Source: Saccharofermentans sp. (GTDB lineage: Bacteria; Bacillota; Clostridia; Saccharofermentanales; Saccharofermentanaceae). From it: DNA of 53,843 nucleotides. Under the pieces are notes generated by a model. That model was given only the letters and a program-made list of their open reading frames with translations, made no database searches and was not told the DNA's origin. A program made the translations under genes and the position numbers. The DNA lies in contig JAEFBA010000007.1 in assembly GCA_016292145.1 (NCBI GenBank), forward strand, positions 1-53,843, in the 5' to 3' direction. This document shows, piece after piece, positions 17,526 to 25,805 of this stretch (positions within the stretch are counted from its first letter, which is position 1; each line of letters begins with the position of its first letter).

Positions 17526-18995
17526 TCAGCTCTGCGCTTTGCGGGGCTTTTTTATTATTCCCTTATAAGTCGTAGGAGTAAGGAATACGATGAGCGGCAT
17601 AAGCTCCAATCTTCCTGCAATCATGTCGAAGATGAACACCCATTTCGAGACATTCGAGAAGAAACTGTAATTCTGTGTAGGACCTACGAGTGAGAGACCC
17701 GGTCCGATGTTATTGAACGTTGCAGCGACAGAAGAGAAGATCGTAACGAGATCATGTCCTTCGAAAGATACGATGAACATCGATATTGCGAAGATGATCA
17801 GGTAGATGAAGAAATAAAGTGCTACGGAATGAATGACTTCGCTGTCTACGGTCTTGCCGTCAACGTGGATCTTCTTGACTGTCTTGGGATGGATATAAGA
17901 CTGGATCTCTCTTTTTACGGACTTGAACATGATCTGGAATCTAGCGACCTTGATACCGCCGCCGGTAGAGCTTGCACATGCGCCGAGGATCATGAGGCCC
18001 AAGAGCAGGAATTTGGCAACAGAAGGCCAGAGGTCAAAATCCGTTGTGGCAAAACCTGTCGTCGTGATGATGGTTGCCACCTGGAAGAATGAGTGCCTTA
18101 ATGATTCACCGAAGCTGCCGTAAAGACCTCTTACGGAGAAGCAGATGATGGCTGTGACTATGGCGATAACGGAAAGATATACCTTGATCTCGCTCATCTT
18201 AAACGCCTTGTTTATCTGTTTGGTCGTGAAATAGTAGTAGAAGTTGAAGTTCATGCCGAACAGGATCATGAACACTGCTACGATCACCTGAATGTGCGGA
18301 GCATAGGAAGCAAAGCTGTCGTTCCTTACACCGAAGCCGCCCGTACCTGCCGTGCCGAATGCGGAGCAGATACTGTCGAATAAAGGCATACCGCAGATGG
18401 CGAGGACCGCGATCTCGGTTATCGTCATTGCCAGATAGATAAGGTAGAGCATCTTGGCCGTGGATCTTACCTTCGGAACGATCTTGCCGACTGTAGGGCC
18501 GGGGCTCTCTGCACGCATCAGGTTCATGTTGGAGCCGCCCGTCATGGGGACGACTGCCAGAAGGAATACGAGTACGCCCATGCCGCCGATCCAGTGGGTC
18601 AGTGAACGCCACAGGAGGGAAGTGTGGGACATTGCTTCAACATTGGTCAGGATGCTCGCACCTGTCGTGGAGAAGCCCGAAGCAGTCTCGAACATCGCAT
18701 CCGTGAATGAAGGGATCTCGCCCGTCAGAATGAACGGGATACATCCGCCGATACTTAAGACAACCCAGGAAAGAGCCGTTGCAACACAGCCGTCCTTGAT
18801 AAAGACGGTCATGTTCTTCGGCTTCTTAAATGAGATCAGGTAGCCGGCGATAATATATGCGACAGCGCATGCTACATAAAAGTTTAGGAATGACCATTCT
18901 CCGTAGCAGATACCGCATACTATGGGCATGACCATAAGGATACCTTCGATGAGAAGGACTTTGCCCAGGATGTAAATGAGCATCTTTATGTTCAT
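17526..18995 (-). CDS. trkH: Trk-type potassium uptake protein, membrane subunit
   Basis: A 489-residue membrane protein of the TrkH/KtrB superfamily. It shows repeated membrane-pore-membrane units with selectivity-filter-like loops: ASGFSTTGAS, FGTAGTGGFGV, ITTTGFATTD and FNNIGPGLSLVG. It should conduct potassium inward under control of the TrkA protein. Its start overlaps the trkA stop by four bases (ATGA), so translation is probably coupled. Its last codons overlap a terminator for the convergent helicase gene. Confidence 0.93.
   Translation of the reverse strand: MNIKMLIYILGKVLLIEGILMVMPIVCGICYGEWSFLNFYVACAVAYIIAGYLISFKKPKNMTVFIKDGCVATALSWVVLSIGGCIPFILTGEIPSFTDAMFETASGFSTTGASILTNVEAMSHTSLLWRSLTHWIGGMGVLVFLLAVVPMTGGSNMNLMRAESPGPTVGKIVPKVRSTAKMLYLIYLAMTITEIAVLAICGMPLFDSICSAFGTAGTGGFGVRNDSFASYAPHIQVIVAVFMILFGMNFNFYYYFTTKQINKAFKMSEIKVYLSVIAIVTAIICFSVRGLYGSFGESLRHSFFQVATIITTTGFATTDFDLWPSVAKFLLLGLMILGACASSTGGGIKVARFQIMFKSVKREIQSYIHPKTVKKIHVDGKTVDSEVIHSVALYFFIYLIIFAISMFIVSFEGHDLVTIFSSVAATFNNIGPGLSLVGPTQNYSFFSNVSKWVFIFDMIAGRLELMPLIVFLTPTTYKGIIKKPRKAQS
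17528..17553 (+). terminator. Terminator embedded in the trkH 3' end
   Basis: AGCTCTGC, a five-base loop and GCGGGGCT form an 8-bp stem with two G-T pairs, then TTTTTT. It ends the plus-strand helicase transcript about 30 bases after its stop and overlaps the last codons of trkH on the other strand. Confidence 0.75.
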
Positions 18996-20374
18996 CTTAA
19001 GATATCCGTCAAAGCGGTAAAGCCTTTATTTTTCGTAACGATCATTACGCTGTCGCCAACCTCTATCGAGTCGTTACCGGAAGGGATGATGATCTTGCCG
19101 GAACGGTTGATGAACGCGAGAAGCGTATTGGGCTTGAGCTTCATATCCTTAAGAAGCTTGTCGGTGACACCGGACTTTTCCATTACCTTGAATTCGATGG
19201 CTTCTGCTCTCTCATCGAAAAGGTGATACATGACTTCGACGTTGCTTCCGATCGATGCCTGCTTGGCACGCGCATATGTAATGATGGCCTCTGCCGTTAT
19301 CTGCTTGGGATAGATAACGCTGCCTAAATCTAAGCGGTTGATAACGTCCGTGAAGCTGATCTTGTTGATCTTCGTTACGGACTTGATGCCCCTTGAGATC
19401 TGTCTTGCGAACAGCGAGAGCATGATGTTCTCTTCGTCGATGCCCGTCATAGCGACAACGGAATCGACATCCCTGATGCCTGTCTCTTCGAGGAGAGCTT
19501 CATTGATACCGTCGCCGTTTATGATGGTAGCCTTGGGGAGAAGCTCGCTTAATTCATCGCAGCGCTTTGCATCCTTCTCGATGATCTTTACGTCGATGCC
19601 GGTCTTGATCAGCTGGTCGGCAAGATAGAATGCTGATTTGCCGCCGCCGATCATGATCGTGCTCCTTACGGAGTTTGTCTTAAAGCCGATGGACTTAAGG
19701 AACGAATAGCATTCTTTTCTGGTGGCAACGAATGAGATGATGTCGCCCGCAGAGAGCTCGAATGCACCGTTAGGAATGGTTACCTCATCGCCTCTTTCGA
19801 CGCCGACGATAAGGATGTTGTTGGTGATATTGCTTCCCAGGTAAGCAACTGTCTTGCCGTCAAGAACGTTGCCTTCAGGGATCTTGATCTTAACGATCTC
19901 CGCGCTTCCGTGCGCAAAAGAGTTGATCGAAAGAGCCGCAGGGAGATAGAGGATACGTGCAGCTTCGACTGCTGCTTCGTATTCCGGATTGATGATCATC
20001 TCAAGGCTTAACTTGGATCTTAAGTAAGGGATCTCCTTACCATAGTCAGGATTTCTTACACGCGCGATCGTTGCAAGATTCTTGTTGAACTGCTTGGCGA
20101 TCGTGCAGCAGAGGAGGTTAAGCTCATCTGATTCCGTAACGGAAATGAAGAGGTCTGCTGATGCGACACCTGCTTCCTCAAGTACTCCGTGGCTTGCACC
20201 GTTGCCGATGATGCCCATGCAGTCGCACAGGTTTGCAAGCTCTGTCAGACGGTTGACGTTCTTATCGATGATGACAAGATCGTGGCCTTCTTCAGCGAGT
20301 CTGTTTACAAGCGTATCACCGACTTTGCCGGCGCCTACTACGATGATCTTCAATCCTCTTTTACTCATAAGCAT
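18992..20374 (-). CDS. trkA: Trk-type potassium uptake regulator TrkA
   Basis: A 460-residue cytoplasmic regulator with two copies of the RCK unit. The first Rossmann fold begins IIVVGAGKVGDTLV (GxGxxG) and the second TIMIGGGKSAFYLADQL near residue 230, each followed by a TrkA-C domain. NAD(H) or nucleotide binding gates TrkH. ATG 20374 overlaps the stop of the His-rich GTPase gene by one base (TAATG), suggesting re-initiation; ATG 20368 is also possible. Sitting directly behind two metal-handling GTPase genes is unusual. Confidence 0.93.
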   Translation of the reverse strand: MLMSKRGLKIIVVGAGKVGDTLVNRLAEEGHDLVIIDKNVNRLTELANLCDCMGIIGNGASHGVLEEAGVASADLFISVTESDELNLLCCTIAKQFNKNLATIARVRNPDYGKEIPYLRSKLSLEMIINPEYEAAVEAARILYLPAALSINSFAHGSAEIVKIKIPEGNVLDGKTVAYLGSNITNNILIVGVERGDEVTIPNGAFELSAGDIISFVATRKECYSFLKSIGFKTNSVRSTIMIGGGKSAFYLADQLIKTGIDVKIIEKDAKRCDELSELLPKATIINGDGINEALLEETGIRDVDSVVAMTGIDEENIMLSLFARQISRGIKSVTKINKISFTDVINRLDLGSVIYPKQITAEAIITYARAKQASIGSNVEVMYHLFDERAEAIEFKVMEKSGVTDKLLKDMKLKPNTLLAFINRSGKIIIPSGNDSIEVGDSVMIVTKNKGFTALTDILR

Positions 20375-21600
20375 TAAATCCCGAATAACTCTTTGACTGC
20401 GTCTTTCTTAACTTCAGCACCGATAACGACGATCTTGCCGGTTACGTCTGAAGCGCCTGTTCTGACCTCAACCTCTTCAGGTACGAAGTCGAAGTGGATC
20501 CATGATCCGTCTTCTCCGGCAACGATACCCTTTGAACGGAGGATCATGCCGTACTTTTCTGTATCATCCAATGCCTTGAGGGCATCTTCGATCTGAGCCT
20601 TAGTGAACTTCTTTGATGTCTCGAAACCGATGGAATCGAAGACTTCGTCTGCATGATGATCATGATGGTGGTGATGATGTTCATGCTCATCGTGGTCATG
20701 GTCGTGATGATGATGGTGCTCATGCTCGTCATCATCGTCGTCATCGTCGTCGTGATGGTGCCTGCACTCTTCACATTCGCAATCCTCACCATGCTCGTGA
20801 TGATGGTGATGTTCATGCTCATCGTGGTCATCATCGTCATGGTCGTGGTGGTGGTGCTCGTGCTCGTCATCATCGTCATCGTCGTCGTGATCATGGTGAT
20901 GATGTCTGCACTCTTCGCAGTCACAGTCCTCACCGTGCTCGTGATGGTGATGTGCATGCTCTAATTCATGCTGCTCTGCTTCGAGGAGTGCTGCTGCCAT
21001 ATCAGCCGCAGTAAGAGGCTCTTCGATAGCCTTGAGGATCTGGACTCCGGAGAGGTCATCCCAGGGTGTGGTGATGATCTGCGAGTGGTCATTGCTCTCA
21101 CGGATGAGAGCAATTGCCTGATCAAGCTTATCCTGTGCGATGTTGCCCGTACGGCTTAAGATGATAGTTCCTGCGTACTTGATCTGGTTCTCATAGAACT
21201 CCTTGAAATTCTTGAGGTAAATGCGGCACTTGGAAGCGTCGATAACCGTAACTGTTCCGCAGATATCTGTGCCTTCAACGCGCTTAACTGCAGCAACTAC
21301 GTCGGAGAGCTTGCCTACGCCTGAGGGTTCGATGAGGATCCTGTCGGGTGCGAACTGCTCGATTACGTCCTTTAAAGCTGTGCCGAAGTCGCCTACGAGG
21401 CTGCAGCAGATACATCCGGAATTCATCTCGGTGATGTTGATGCCGGACTCCTTAAGGAAGCCGCCGTCGATACCGATCTGACCGAACTCGTTCTCGATGA
21501 GCACGAGCTTCTGGCCGTTGTATCCGTCAGCAATGAGCTTCTTGATCAGTGTTGTTTTGCCTGCTCCCAGAAATCCTGAGAAGATGTCTACTTTTGTCAT
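20374..21600 (-). CDS. CobW/ZNG1-type metallochaperone GTPase with a His/Asp/Cys-rich insert
   Basis: A 408-residue COG0523 GTPase. The P-loop is GFLGAGKTT (9-17), the family metal motif CICC is at 63-66, and EPSG (91-94) marks the switch region. In place of the usual NKxD it has SRTG (150-153). Residues 211-317 are an extraordinary insert made mainly of His, Asp and Glu, with two Cys clusters (CDCEEC near 226-231 and CECEEC near 274-279). The C-terminal CobW_C-type domain (about 325-408) follows. It should store or transfer a transition metal such as zinc, nickel or cobalt to a client enzyme, powered by GTP. It is the second gene of a four-gene run ending in trkA-trkH. Confidence 0.9.
   Translation of the reverse strand: MTKVDIFSGFLGAGKTTLIKKLIADGYNGQKLVLIENEFGQIGIDGGFLKESGINITEMNSGCICCSLVGDFGTALKDVIEQFAPDRILIEPSGVGKLSDVVAAVKRVEGTDICGTVTVIDASKCRIYLKNFKEFYENQIKYAGTIILSRTGNIAQDKLDQAIALIRESNDHSQIITTPWDDLSGVQILKAIEEPLTAADMAAALLEAEQHELEHAHHHHEHGEDCDCEECRHHHHDHDDDDDDDEHEHHHHDHDDDDHDEHEHHHHHEHGEDCECEECRHHHDDDDDDDDEHEHHHHHDHDHDEHEHHHHHHDHHADEVFDSIGFETSKKFTKAQIEDALKALDDTEKYGMILRSKGIVAGEDGSWIHFDFVPEEVEVRTGASDVTGKIVVIGAEVKKDAVKELFGI
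20650..20970 (-). repeat. His/Asp-rich coding repeat
   Basis: Codes for residues 211-317 of the CobW-type GTPase. Two copies of a module of about 46 residues are visible, each with EHGEDC, a CxCEEC motif, RHHH, a run of seven or eight Asp, and EHEHHHH. The DNA is low-complexity CAT/GAT triplets, prone to slippage. Long frames on the other strand here are an artefact of this composition. Confidence 0.9.
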
Positions 21601-21623
21601 TTAAAATGCCTCTTTTCTATTTG

Positions 21624-22574
21624 TCAGTTGAAATAAATAACTTCGTTGTCGGGTTTGCTCGTAATGGCGTAGTCCTCAACAGTAAGGCAGGGTACGTTGA
21701 CTTTGCCTCCCTGTCCGTCATCGTCCTCGAAATACCTGACCTGGCCTGTAACCTTGAGCCACTGGCCGGCAGGGAAGTTGGACTTGAACTGGTAGAAGCA
21801 GAGAACGCCCATCATCTGGATGTCGGCAGCACAGCAAGTATATGCCTGCCTCTGAAGGACGAAAGCCCTTCCCTGGAATTCCCTCAGGATTACGGCCTGG
21901 CCGATAAGGCTTATCCTCTTGCCGTTATAGCGGTTCATGTTGTCCATGGCATCCGTGTAGAACAGGCCGAAGTCTTCTGCCGCGATATTGCACGGATTCT
22001 GGCTGAGGTCAAAGGGAAGGTGGTCTTCGATCCTGATGATCTTGTTGTCCTCGCCGAGGAAGTTGATGCTCATGCCGGGATTAACGGCCTTGACTGAGCC
22101 TCTGAGCTTGGGAAGATTATCGTTCTCTTCGTCAACCCTGTTGAATATGACCGTGTCACCGTATCTGAAGTAGTCGGCGAACAATGTCTGCATGTTCTTG
22201 AAATAATTGCCGTATGTGGAAGCGTCGATCACTACGATAGCTGCTGCGAGAGCCCATCTCTCGGGCACATCGACCTTCTCGAAAAATTCGGCAGGGGATA
22301 CCGAGCCGTTCCATTCGATGAAGACGACACCGGGCTTGTACTTCTTCTCGATGTCAAAGGTCATCTCCTTGTCGACATCGTCAGTATCGCAGTTGATGAT
22401 AACGGGGGAAGCTCCCTCGTAGTTCTCCTGCTTATATTCCTCTTCACCTTCTTCGGTGTTGATCACGACGACTTTGCGGTTCTTGAAGTTCTCTCCGCCG
22501 ATCCAGGAACAGATAACGGAAGTCTTACCGCTGTCAAGAAATCCTGTGAAAAAATAAACAAGACAATCATCCAT
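21624..22574 (-). CDS. CobW-like GTPase fused to a YcgQ/TIGR03943-like C-terminal domain
   Basis: A 316-residue protein. The N-terminal part is a GTPase related to CobW: P-loop TGFLDSGKTS (10-19), IEWNGS (87-91) at the position of EPSG, VVIDAS and NRVD (145-148) as base-recognition motif. The metal motif CxCC of the family is absent (NCDTD at 61-65). From about 205 the sequence changes to a domain with GKRISLIGQAV, AYTCCAADIQ (CC at 247-248) and WLKVTGQV, which resembles the C-terminus of YcgQ/TIGR03943 permease-subunit proteins. In Bacillus, YcgQ homologues and a CobW GTPase belong to the zinc-starvation response, so a zinc-related role is a reasonable inference. It heads the run, 23 bases before the His-rich GTPase. 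Confidence 0.75.
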   Translation of the reverse strand: MDDCLVYFFTGFLDSGKTSVICSWIGGENFKNRKVVVINTEEGEEEYKQENYEGASPVIINCDTDDVDKEMTFDIEKKYKPGVVFIEWNGSVSPAEFFEKVDVPERWALAAAIVVIDASTYGNYFKNMQTLFADYFRYGDTVIFNRVDEENDNLPKLRGSVKAVNPGMSINFLGEDNKIIRIEDHLPFDLSQNPCNIAAEDFGLFYTDAMDNMNRYNGKRISLIGQAVILREFQGRAFVLQRQAYTCCAADIQMMGVLCFYQFKSNFPAGQWLKVTGQVRYFEDDDGQGGKVNVPCLTVEDYAITSKPDNEVIYFN

Positions 22575-22683
22575 AAATAATGCACCTCTTTAACAGATAA
22601 TATTTTGTCCCTGAATTGTTATTATTTCAAGCAAGAAAAAGTATAAAATCAATTATCGGTAAATTTGAATTTTTGGAGTTTTA

Positions 22684-23685
22684 ATGAAATCGGTCAAGAT
22701 CGGTAACATAAAAATAGAAAACCCGATATGTCTCTCGCCCATGGCGGGCTTTTCGAGCCTGCCGTTCAGAGTGATCTGCAACGAGATGGGCGCGGCCTAC
22801 AGCCCGACCGAGCTCGTCAGTGCGAGATCGATCCGCTATAACGGCATAGACAAGAGCCTGCGCTACATGAGGATCGCACCGGATGAGGAGAAGATCACCG
22901 CGATACAGCTTTTCGGAAGCGAGCCTGAGGACTTTGAAGCGGCAGTTGAGACCATAATGTCGACCCCGGTCCTTAAGGAAGTGTCCATTATCGACATAAA
23001 CATGGGGTGCCCGGTCCCCAAAGTCGTCAAGACAGGCTCCGGAAGTGCCCTGATGGAGGATCCCAAAAGGGCTGCTGCGATCGTTGCGGCATGCAAAAAG
23101 AAAATAGCTGAGCTTTGCCTCAATGTTCCCGTGACTGTTAAAACCAGAATCGGATACAATTCCGAAGACAAGGGGAAACCGGAATTTGCGAGAGCCCTGG
23201 CAGACGCAGGATGTGATATGATCTGTGTTCACGGAAGGACCAGGATCCAGATGTATCACGGTGAGAGCTCAAATGAGGCAATTGCCGTAATGCGTGAAGC
23301 CGTAAGGGGCTATGACATCCCGTTCTTTGCGAACGGTGACATAACGGACGTCAAGTCCGCCCGAAAGATCATTGAGGATACCGGATGTGACGGTATCATG
23401 ATCGGCAGGGCCGCAAGAGGGAATCCCTGGATCTTTGAGCAGGTGACAGCCGGGCTGTCGGGAAAAGCAGTTCCTGATATGCCGGGCGTGGAAGACCGTA
23501 AGCTCATGCTGATCCGCGAACTCGAAGGAAGGCTCAAATATCTTCCCGAAGACGTAGCGGTAAGGGAATTTCGAAGCGTGATGCCTTTTTACATCAAGGG
23601 GCTTCCGGGATCTGCGCAGATCAAGGTAAAGCTCTGCAGCTGCAATAAGGCAGAAGAAGTAAAGGAGATATTGGGAATTGACTAA
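22684..23685 (+). CDS. dusB: tRNA-dihydrouridine synthase
   Basis: A 333-residue FMN-dependent enzyme that reduces specific uridines in tRNA. It has the TIM-barrel start LSPMAGFSSLPFR, the active-site loop with catalytic Cys in NMGCPVPKVVKTGSG, VTVKTRIG, ICVHGRTR, FFANGDI, and the phosphate-binding MIGRAARGNPW. Length and motifs fit the DusB group. The stop overlaps the TTG start of the next gene by eight bases. Confidence 0.92.
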   Translation: MKSVKIGNIKIENPICLSPMAGFSSLPFRVICNEMGAAYSPTELVSARSIRYNGIDKSLRYMRIAPDEEKITAIQLFGSEPEDFEAAVETIMSTPVLKEVSIIDINMGCPVPKVVKTGSGSALMEDPKRAAAIVAACKKKIAELCLNVPVTVKTRIGYNSEDKGKPEFARALADAGCDMICVHGRTRIQMYHGESSNEAIAVMREAVRGYDIPFFANGDITDVKSARKIIEDTGCDGIMIGRAARGNPWIFEQVTAGLSGKAVPDMPGVEDRKLMLIRELEGRLKYLPEDVAVREFRSVMPFYIKGLPGSAQIKVKLCSCNKAEEVKEILGID

Positions 23686-24310
23686 TATTGTGGTTACTGT
23701 AATAGCAGTCCTTGCAGGAACACTTATGTGTTTCGAAGGCTACAAGCTGTTCAGGTTGAGCCTCGGAATTGCCGGAGGAGTTGCAGGATTTATCCTGGGA
23801 AGACTCATTATCAGCATGACCAACAATATGGGAATGTCCTGGAACATGATCGGCAAAACAGCCGTTATGCTCGTCTTCACGATCGGGCTTGCGGTTCTTG
23901 CTTTCGCGCTCTACATGAAGGCCCTGATCGCCATAACCACGATCGTCTGTGCCTTCTGGTTCTTTGACGATTTCAGTTTCCTTTTCTCGAAGATCCAAAA
24001 CACGGGATTAAGGTTCCTCGCAACCTACGGAGTGGGCCTCGTAGTCGGTGCCATAATCGGAATAATCGTCTACTATGCCCAGAAATGGACGATCAGTCTG
24101 TTCACTTCCTATGTCGGCGCAAAGATAATATCCGCGGTGCTCGCGCCCGTTATCTGGTCTGCCGTCTCATCGGGTGAATACACCGGAATCCTGGAACAGA
24201 GAGTGCTTGGCGAAGAGATTGCAATGAGCTATACATTGATACGAGTGCTGGTACTTGTGGCATTTTGTGCAGCCGGTTTTGCAATTCAACTGAAAACATC
24301 AAGAAAATGA
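23678..24310 (+). CDS. Polytopic membrane protein (DUF4203/TMEM198-like)
   Basis: A 210-residue protein with about six or seven hydrophobic helices and Gly-rich packing motifs (GIAGGVAGFILGR, GVGLVVGAIIGIIV), resembling the DUF4203/TMEM198 group. The start is TTG 23678, ten bases after AAAGGAG and overlapping the dus stop; no ATG fits as well. Its role is unknown. It should sit in the cytoplasmic membrane. Confidence 0.7.
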   Translation: MTNIVVTVIAVLAGTLMCFEGYKLFRLSLGIAGGVAGFILGRLIISMTNNMGMSWNMIGKTAVMLVFTIGLAVLAFALYMKALIAITTIVCAFWFFDDFSFLFSKIQNTGLRFLATYGVGLVVGAIIGIIVYYAQKWTISLFTSYVGAKIISAVLAPVIWSAVSSGEYTGILEQRVLGEEIAMSYTLIRVLVLVAFCAAGFAIQLKTSRK

Positions 24311-24730
24311 TATAAAAAATGATTTGACCAAAGACACTCCGCTTGTTAAAATTTGGCTGGATACATATTTACGAATCTGTGTCCTGAATAATTAATTACG
24401 ACAATTTTCTTAATCTATCCCTTATTCCATGTCGAGGGCTTTCCGATTTAACGGGAAGCCCTCGGCGTGTTATAGGGAATTTTTTTGAGTGGCGTACGGC
24501 TATGAAGCAATTCCCGGGTCGGTTCAAGCCTCAGGCTTCCAAGCCGAATTTCAGCAGAGTCTAAAAGATCCAAGCCGGTTTTCAGCTTTTAATTTGCGGC
24601 CAAAAAGTTGACCAAAAAGCTGACTTTTCGCAAAAGTCAGTTTTTCGGATAGCAAAATGTCCGCAAAATCGAAGCTGAAAGTTGACTTCCGGAACAGTGC
24701 CGGGAATGACCTCCGGCCACGGCAGAGAGG
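24311..24730. other. Non-coding spacer with three dyad structures
   Basis: About 420 bases without a gene between convergent transcription units. A strong hairpin is at 24433-24464 (arms CGAGGGCTT/AAGCCCTCG with a short loop), not directly followed by a T run. A short dyad AAGCCT-C-AGGCTT is at 24526-24538. A hairpin with A/T flanks is at 24614-24645 (CTGACTTTT/AAAAGTCAG). This last hairpin is enclosed by a longer imperfect inverted repeat with arms near 24579-24599 and 24661-24681. I see no coding frame that looks real. Confidence 0.7.
24614..24645. terminator. Bidirectional terminator-like hairpin
   Basis: An A run, CTGACTTTT, CGC loop, AAAAGTCAG and a T run give a U-tract on both strands. 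It lies 86 bases beyond the dehydrogenase stop (minus) and downstream of the dus-membrane protein pair (plus), so it could end both transcripts. Confidence 0.65.
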
Positions 24731-25702
24731 TCAATTTACTTTATTGATCGGGGCACCGTCTAAGAATGCCTTAAGGTTCTTGGCGGCCATGTCGATCAGG
24801 CGGATCCTGGTCTCGACCGGCGTCCAGGCGATGTGGGGAGTGATGACACAGTTGGGGGCACCGAGAAGAGGATTGTCCGGAAGCATCGGCTCGACACAGA
24901 CGACGTCGCAGCCAAAGCCGCCAAGAAGGCCTGAATCAAGTGCTTCGCGTACGGCTGCCTCATTTACGACCGGACCTCTTGCGACATTGAGAAGGATGGC
25001 GCCGCGCTTGAAGAGTTTTAACGAGTCCCGGTTGATGATCTCCCTGGTCTCCGATGTCAGGGGGCAGTGGAGGGATACGACGTCGGCGTTTTTGACGCCT
25101 TCCTCGAAATCAAGGCATCTTACGGTGCAGGAGCCGACTTCGGCAAGCGTTCCGATAAGGGATCTCTTGTGAGGAGTAGCCGTAACATACATGCCGAATG
25201 CGGAAGCCATCTGTGCCACGCGCTGACCTATCTTTCCCAGGCCGATTATGTGCATGGTCTTGCCGGCAAGCTCTGTCAGCGGTGACTTGAAATAGCAGAA
25301 CTGCGGGCATCTGCACCATTCGCCGTCCATGACTGATGCGGAGTGAAGACCAACGAGATTCGTGAGTTCCAGAAGGAGTGCCATGGTCATCTGGGCTGTT
25401 GCGAATGTCGCATATTCAGGGACATTCGTTACCACGACGCCGTGCTCTCTTGCCGCCTCAAGATCGACTACGTTATAGCCGGTCGCGAGAACGCCGATGT
25501 ATTTGAGGTCAGGGAGCTTCTCAAAAGCGTCCCTGTCGAAGACTGTCTTGTTCGTGATGGCTGCTTCAGCGCCCTGCATCCTCTCGATGAGCTGGTCTTT
25601 GGATGTTGTATCGTAAGCTGTAACTTCGCCCAGTTCTTCCAATGCTCCCCAGGTGATGTCGCCCGGGTTAGCTGCCGAGCCGTCAAGAATCACTATCTTC
25701 AT
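24731..25702 (-). CDS. D-2-hydroxyacid dehydrogenase (glycerate dehydrogenase-like)
   Basis: A 323-residue NAD(P)-dependent dehydrogenase. The catalytic domain start has VILDGS and the coenzyme domain has IIGLGKIGQRVA. The catalytic triad is visible: Arg in NVARGPVV, Glu in VEPMLPDNP and His in ITPHIAW. The IAWTP wording and length resemble glycerate/hydroxypyruvate reductases. I chose ATG 25702 (MKIVIL) with GGAGG eight bases upstream; an in-frame GTG at 25717 would place the ribosome site inside the gene. It is a single gene, divergent from the CbiG-like gene. Confidence 0.88.
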   Translation of the reverse strand: MKIVILDGSAANPGDITWGALEELGEVTAYDTTSKDQLIERMQGAEAAITNKTVFDRDAFEKLPDLKYIGVLATGYNVVDLEAAREHGVVVTNVPEYATFATAQMTMALLLELTNLVGLHSASVMDGEWCRCPQFCYFKSPLTELAGKTMHIIGLGKIGQRVAQMASAFGMYVTATPHKRSLIGTLAEVGSCTVRCLDFEEGVKNADVVSLHCPLTSETREIINRDSLKLFKRGAILLNVARGPVVNEAAVREALDSGLLGGFGCDVVCVEPMLPDNPLLGAPNCVITPHIAWTPVETRIRLIDMAAKNLKAFLDGAPINKVN

Positions 25703-25805
25703 GAATATTTCCTCCACACTAATTTCACTAATTGTAGCAATAAAAACATGAATAAGAGTGGTAATGTTATATCAGAAATACTGACAGAAGGCGGACTTAA
25801 AGCGT

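Noticed and set aside
20613..21014. Long open frames on the plus strand, rich in Met, Val, His or Arg
   Set aside because: They are antisense to the His/Asp-rich CobW insert and come from its triplet composition.
22575..22683. Possible Zur box upstream of the CobW run
   Set aside because: The AT-rich dyad-like sequence does not match the known Bacillus Zur site well enough to claim.
24433..24464. Strong hairpin as a rho-independent terminator
   Set aside because: The stem is good but no T run follows directly on either strand, so it is kept only as a structure in the spacer.
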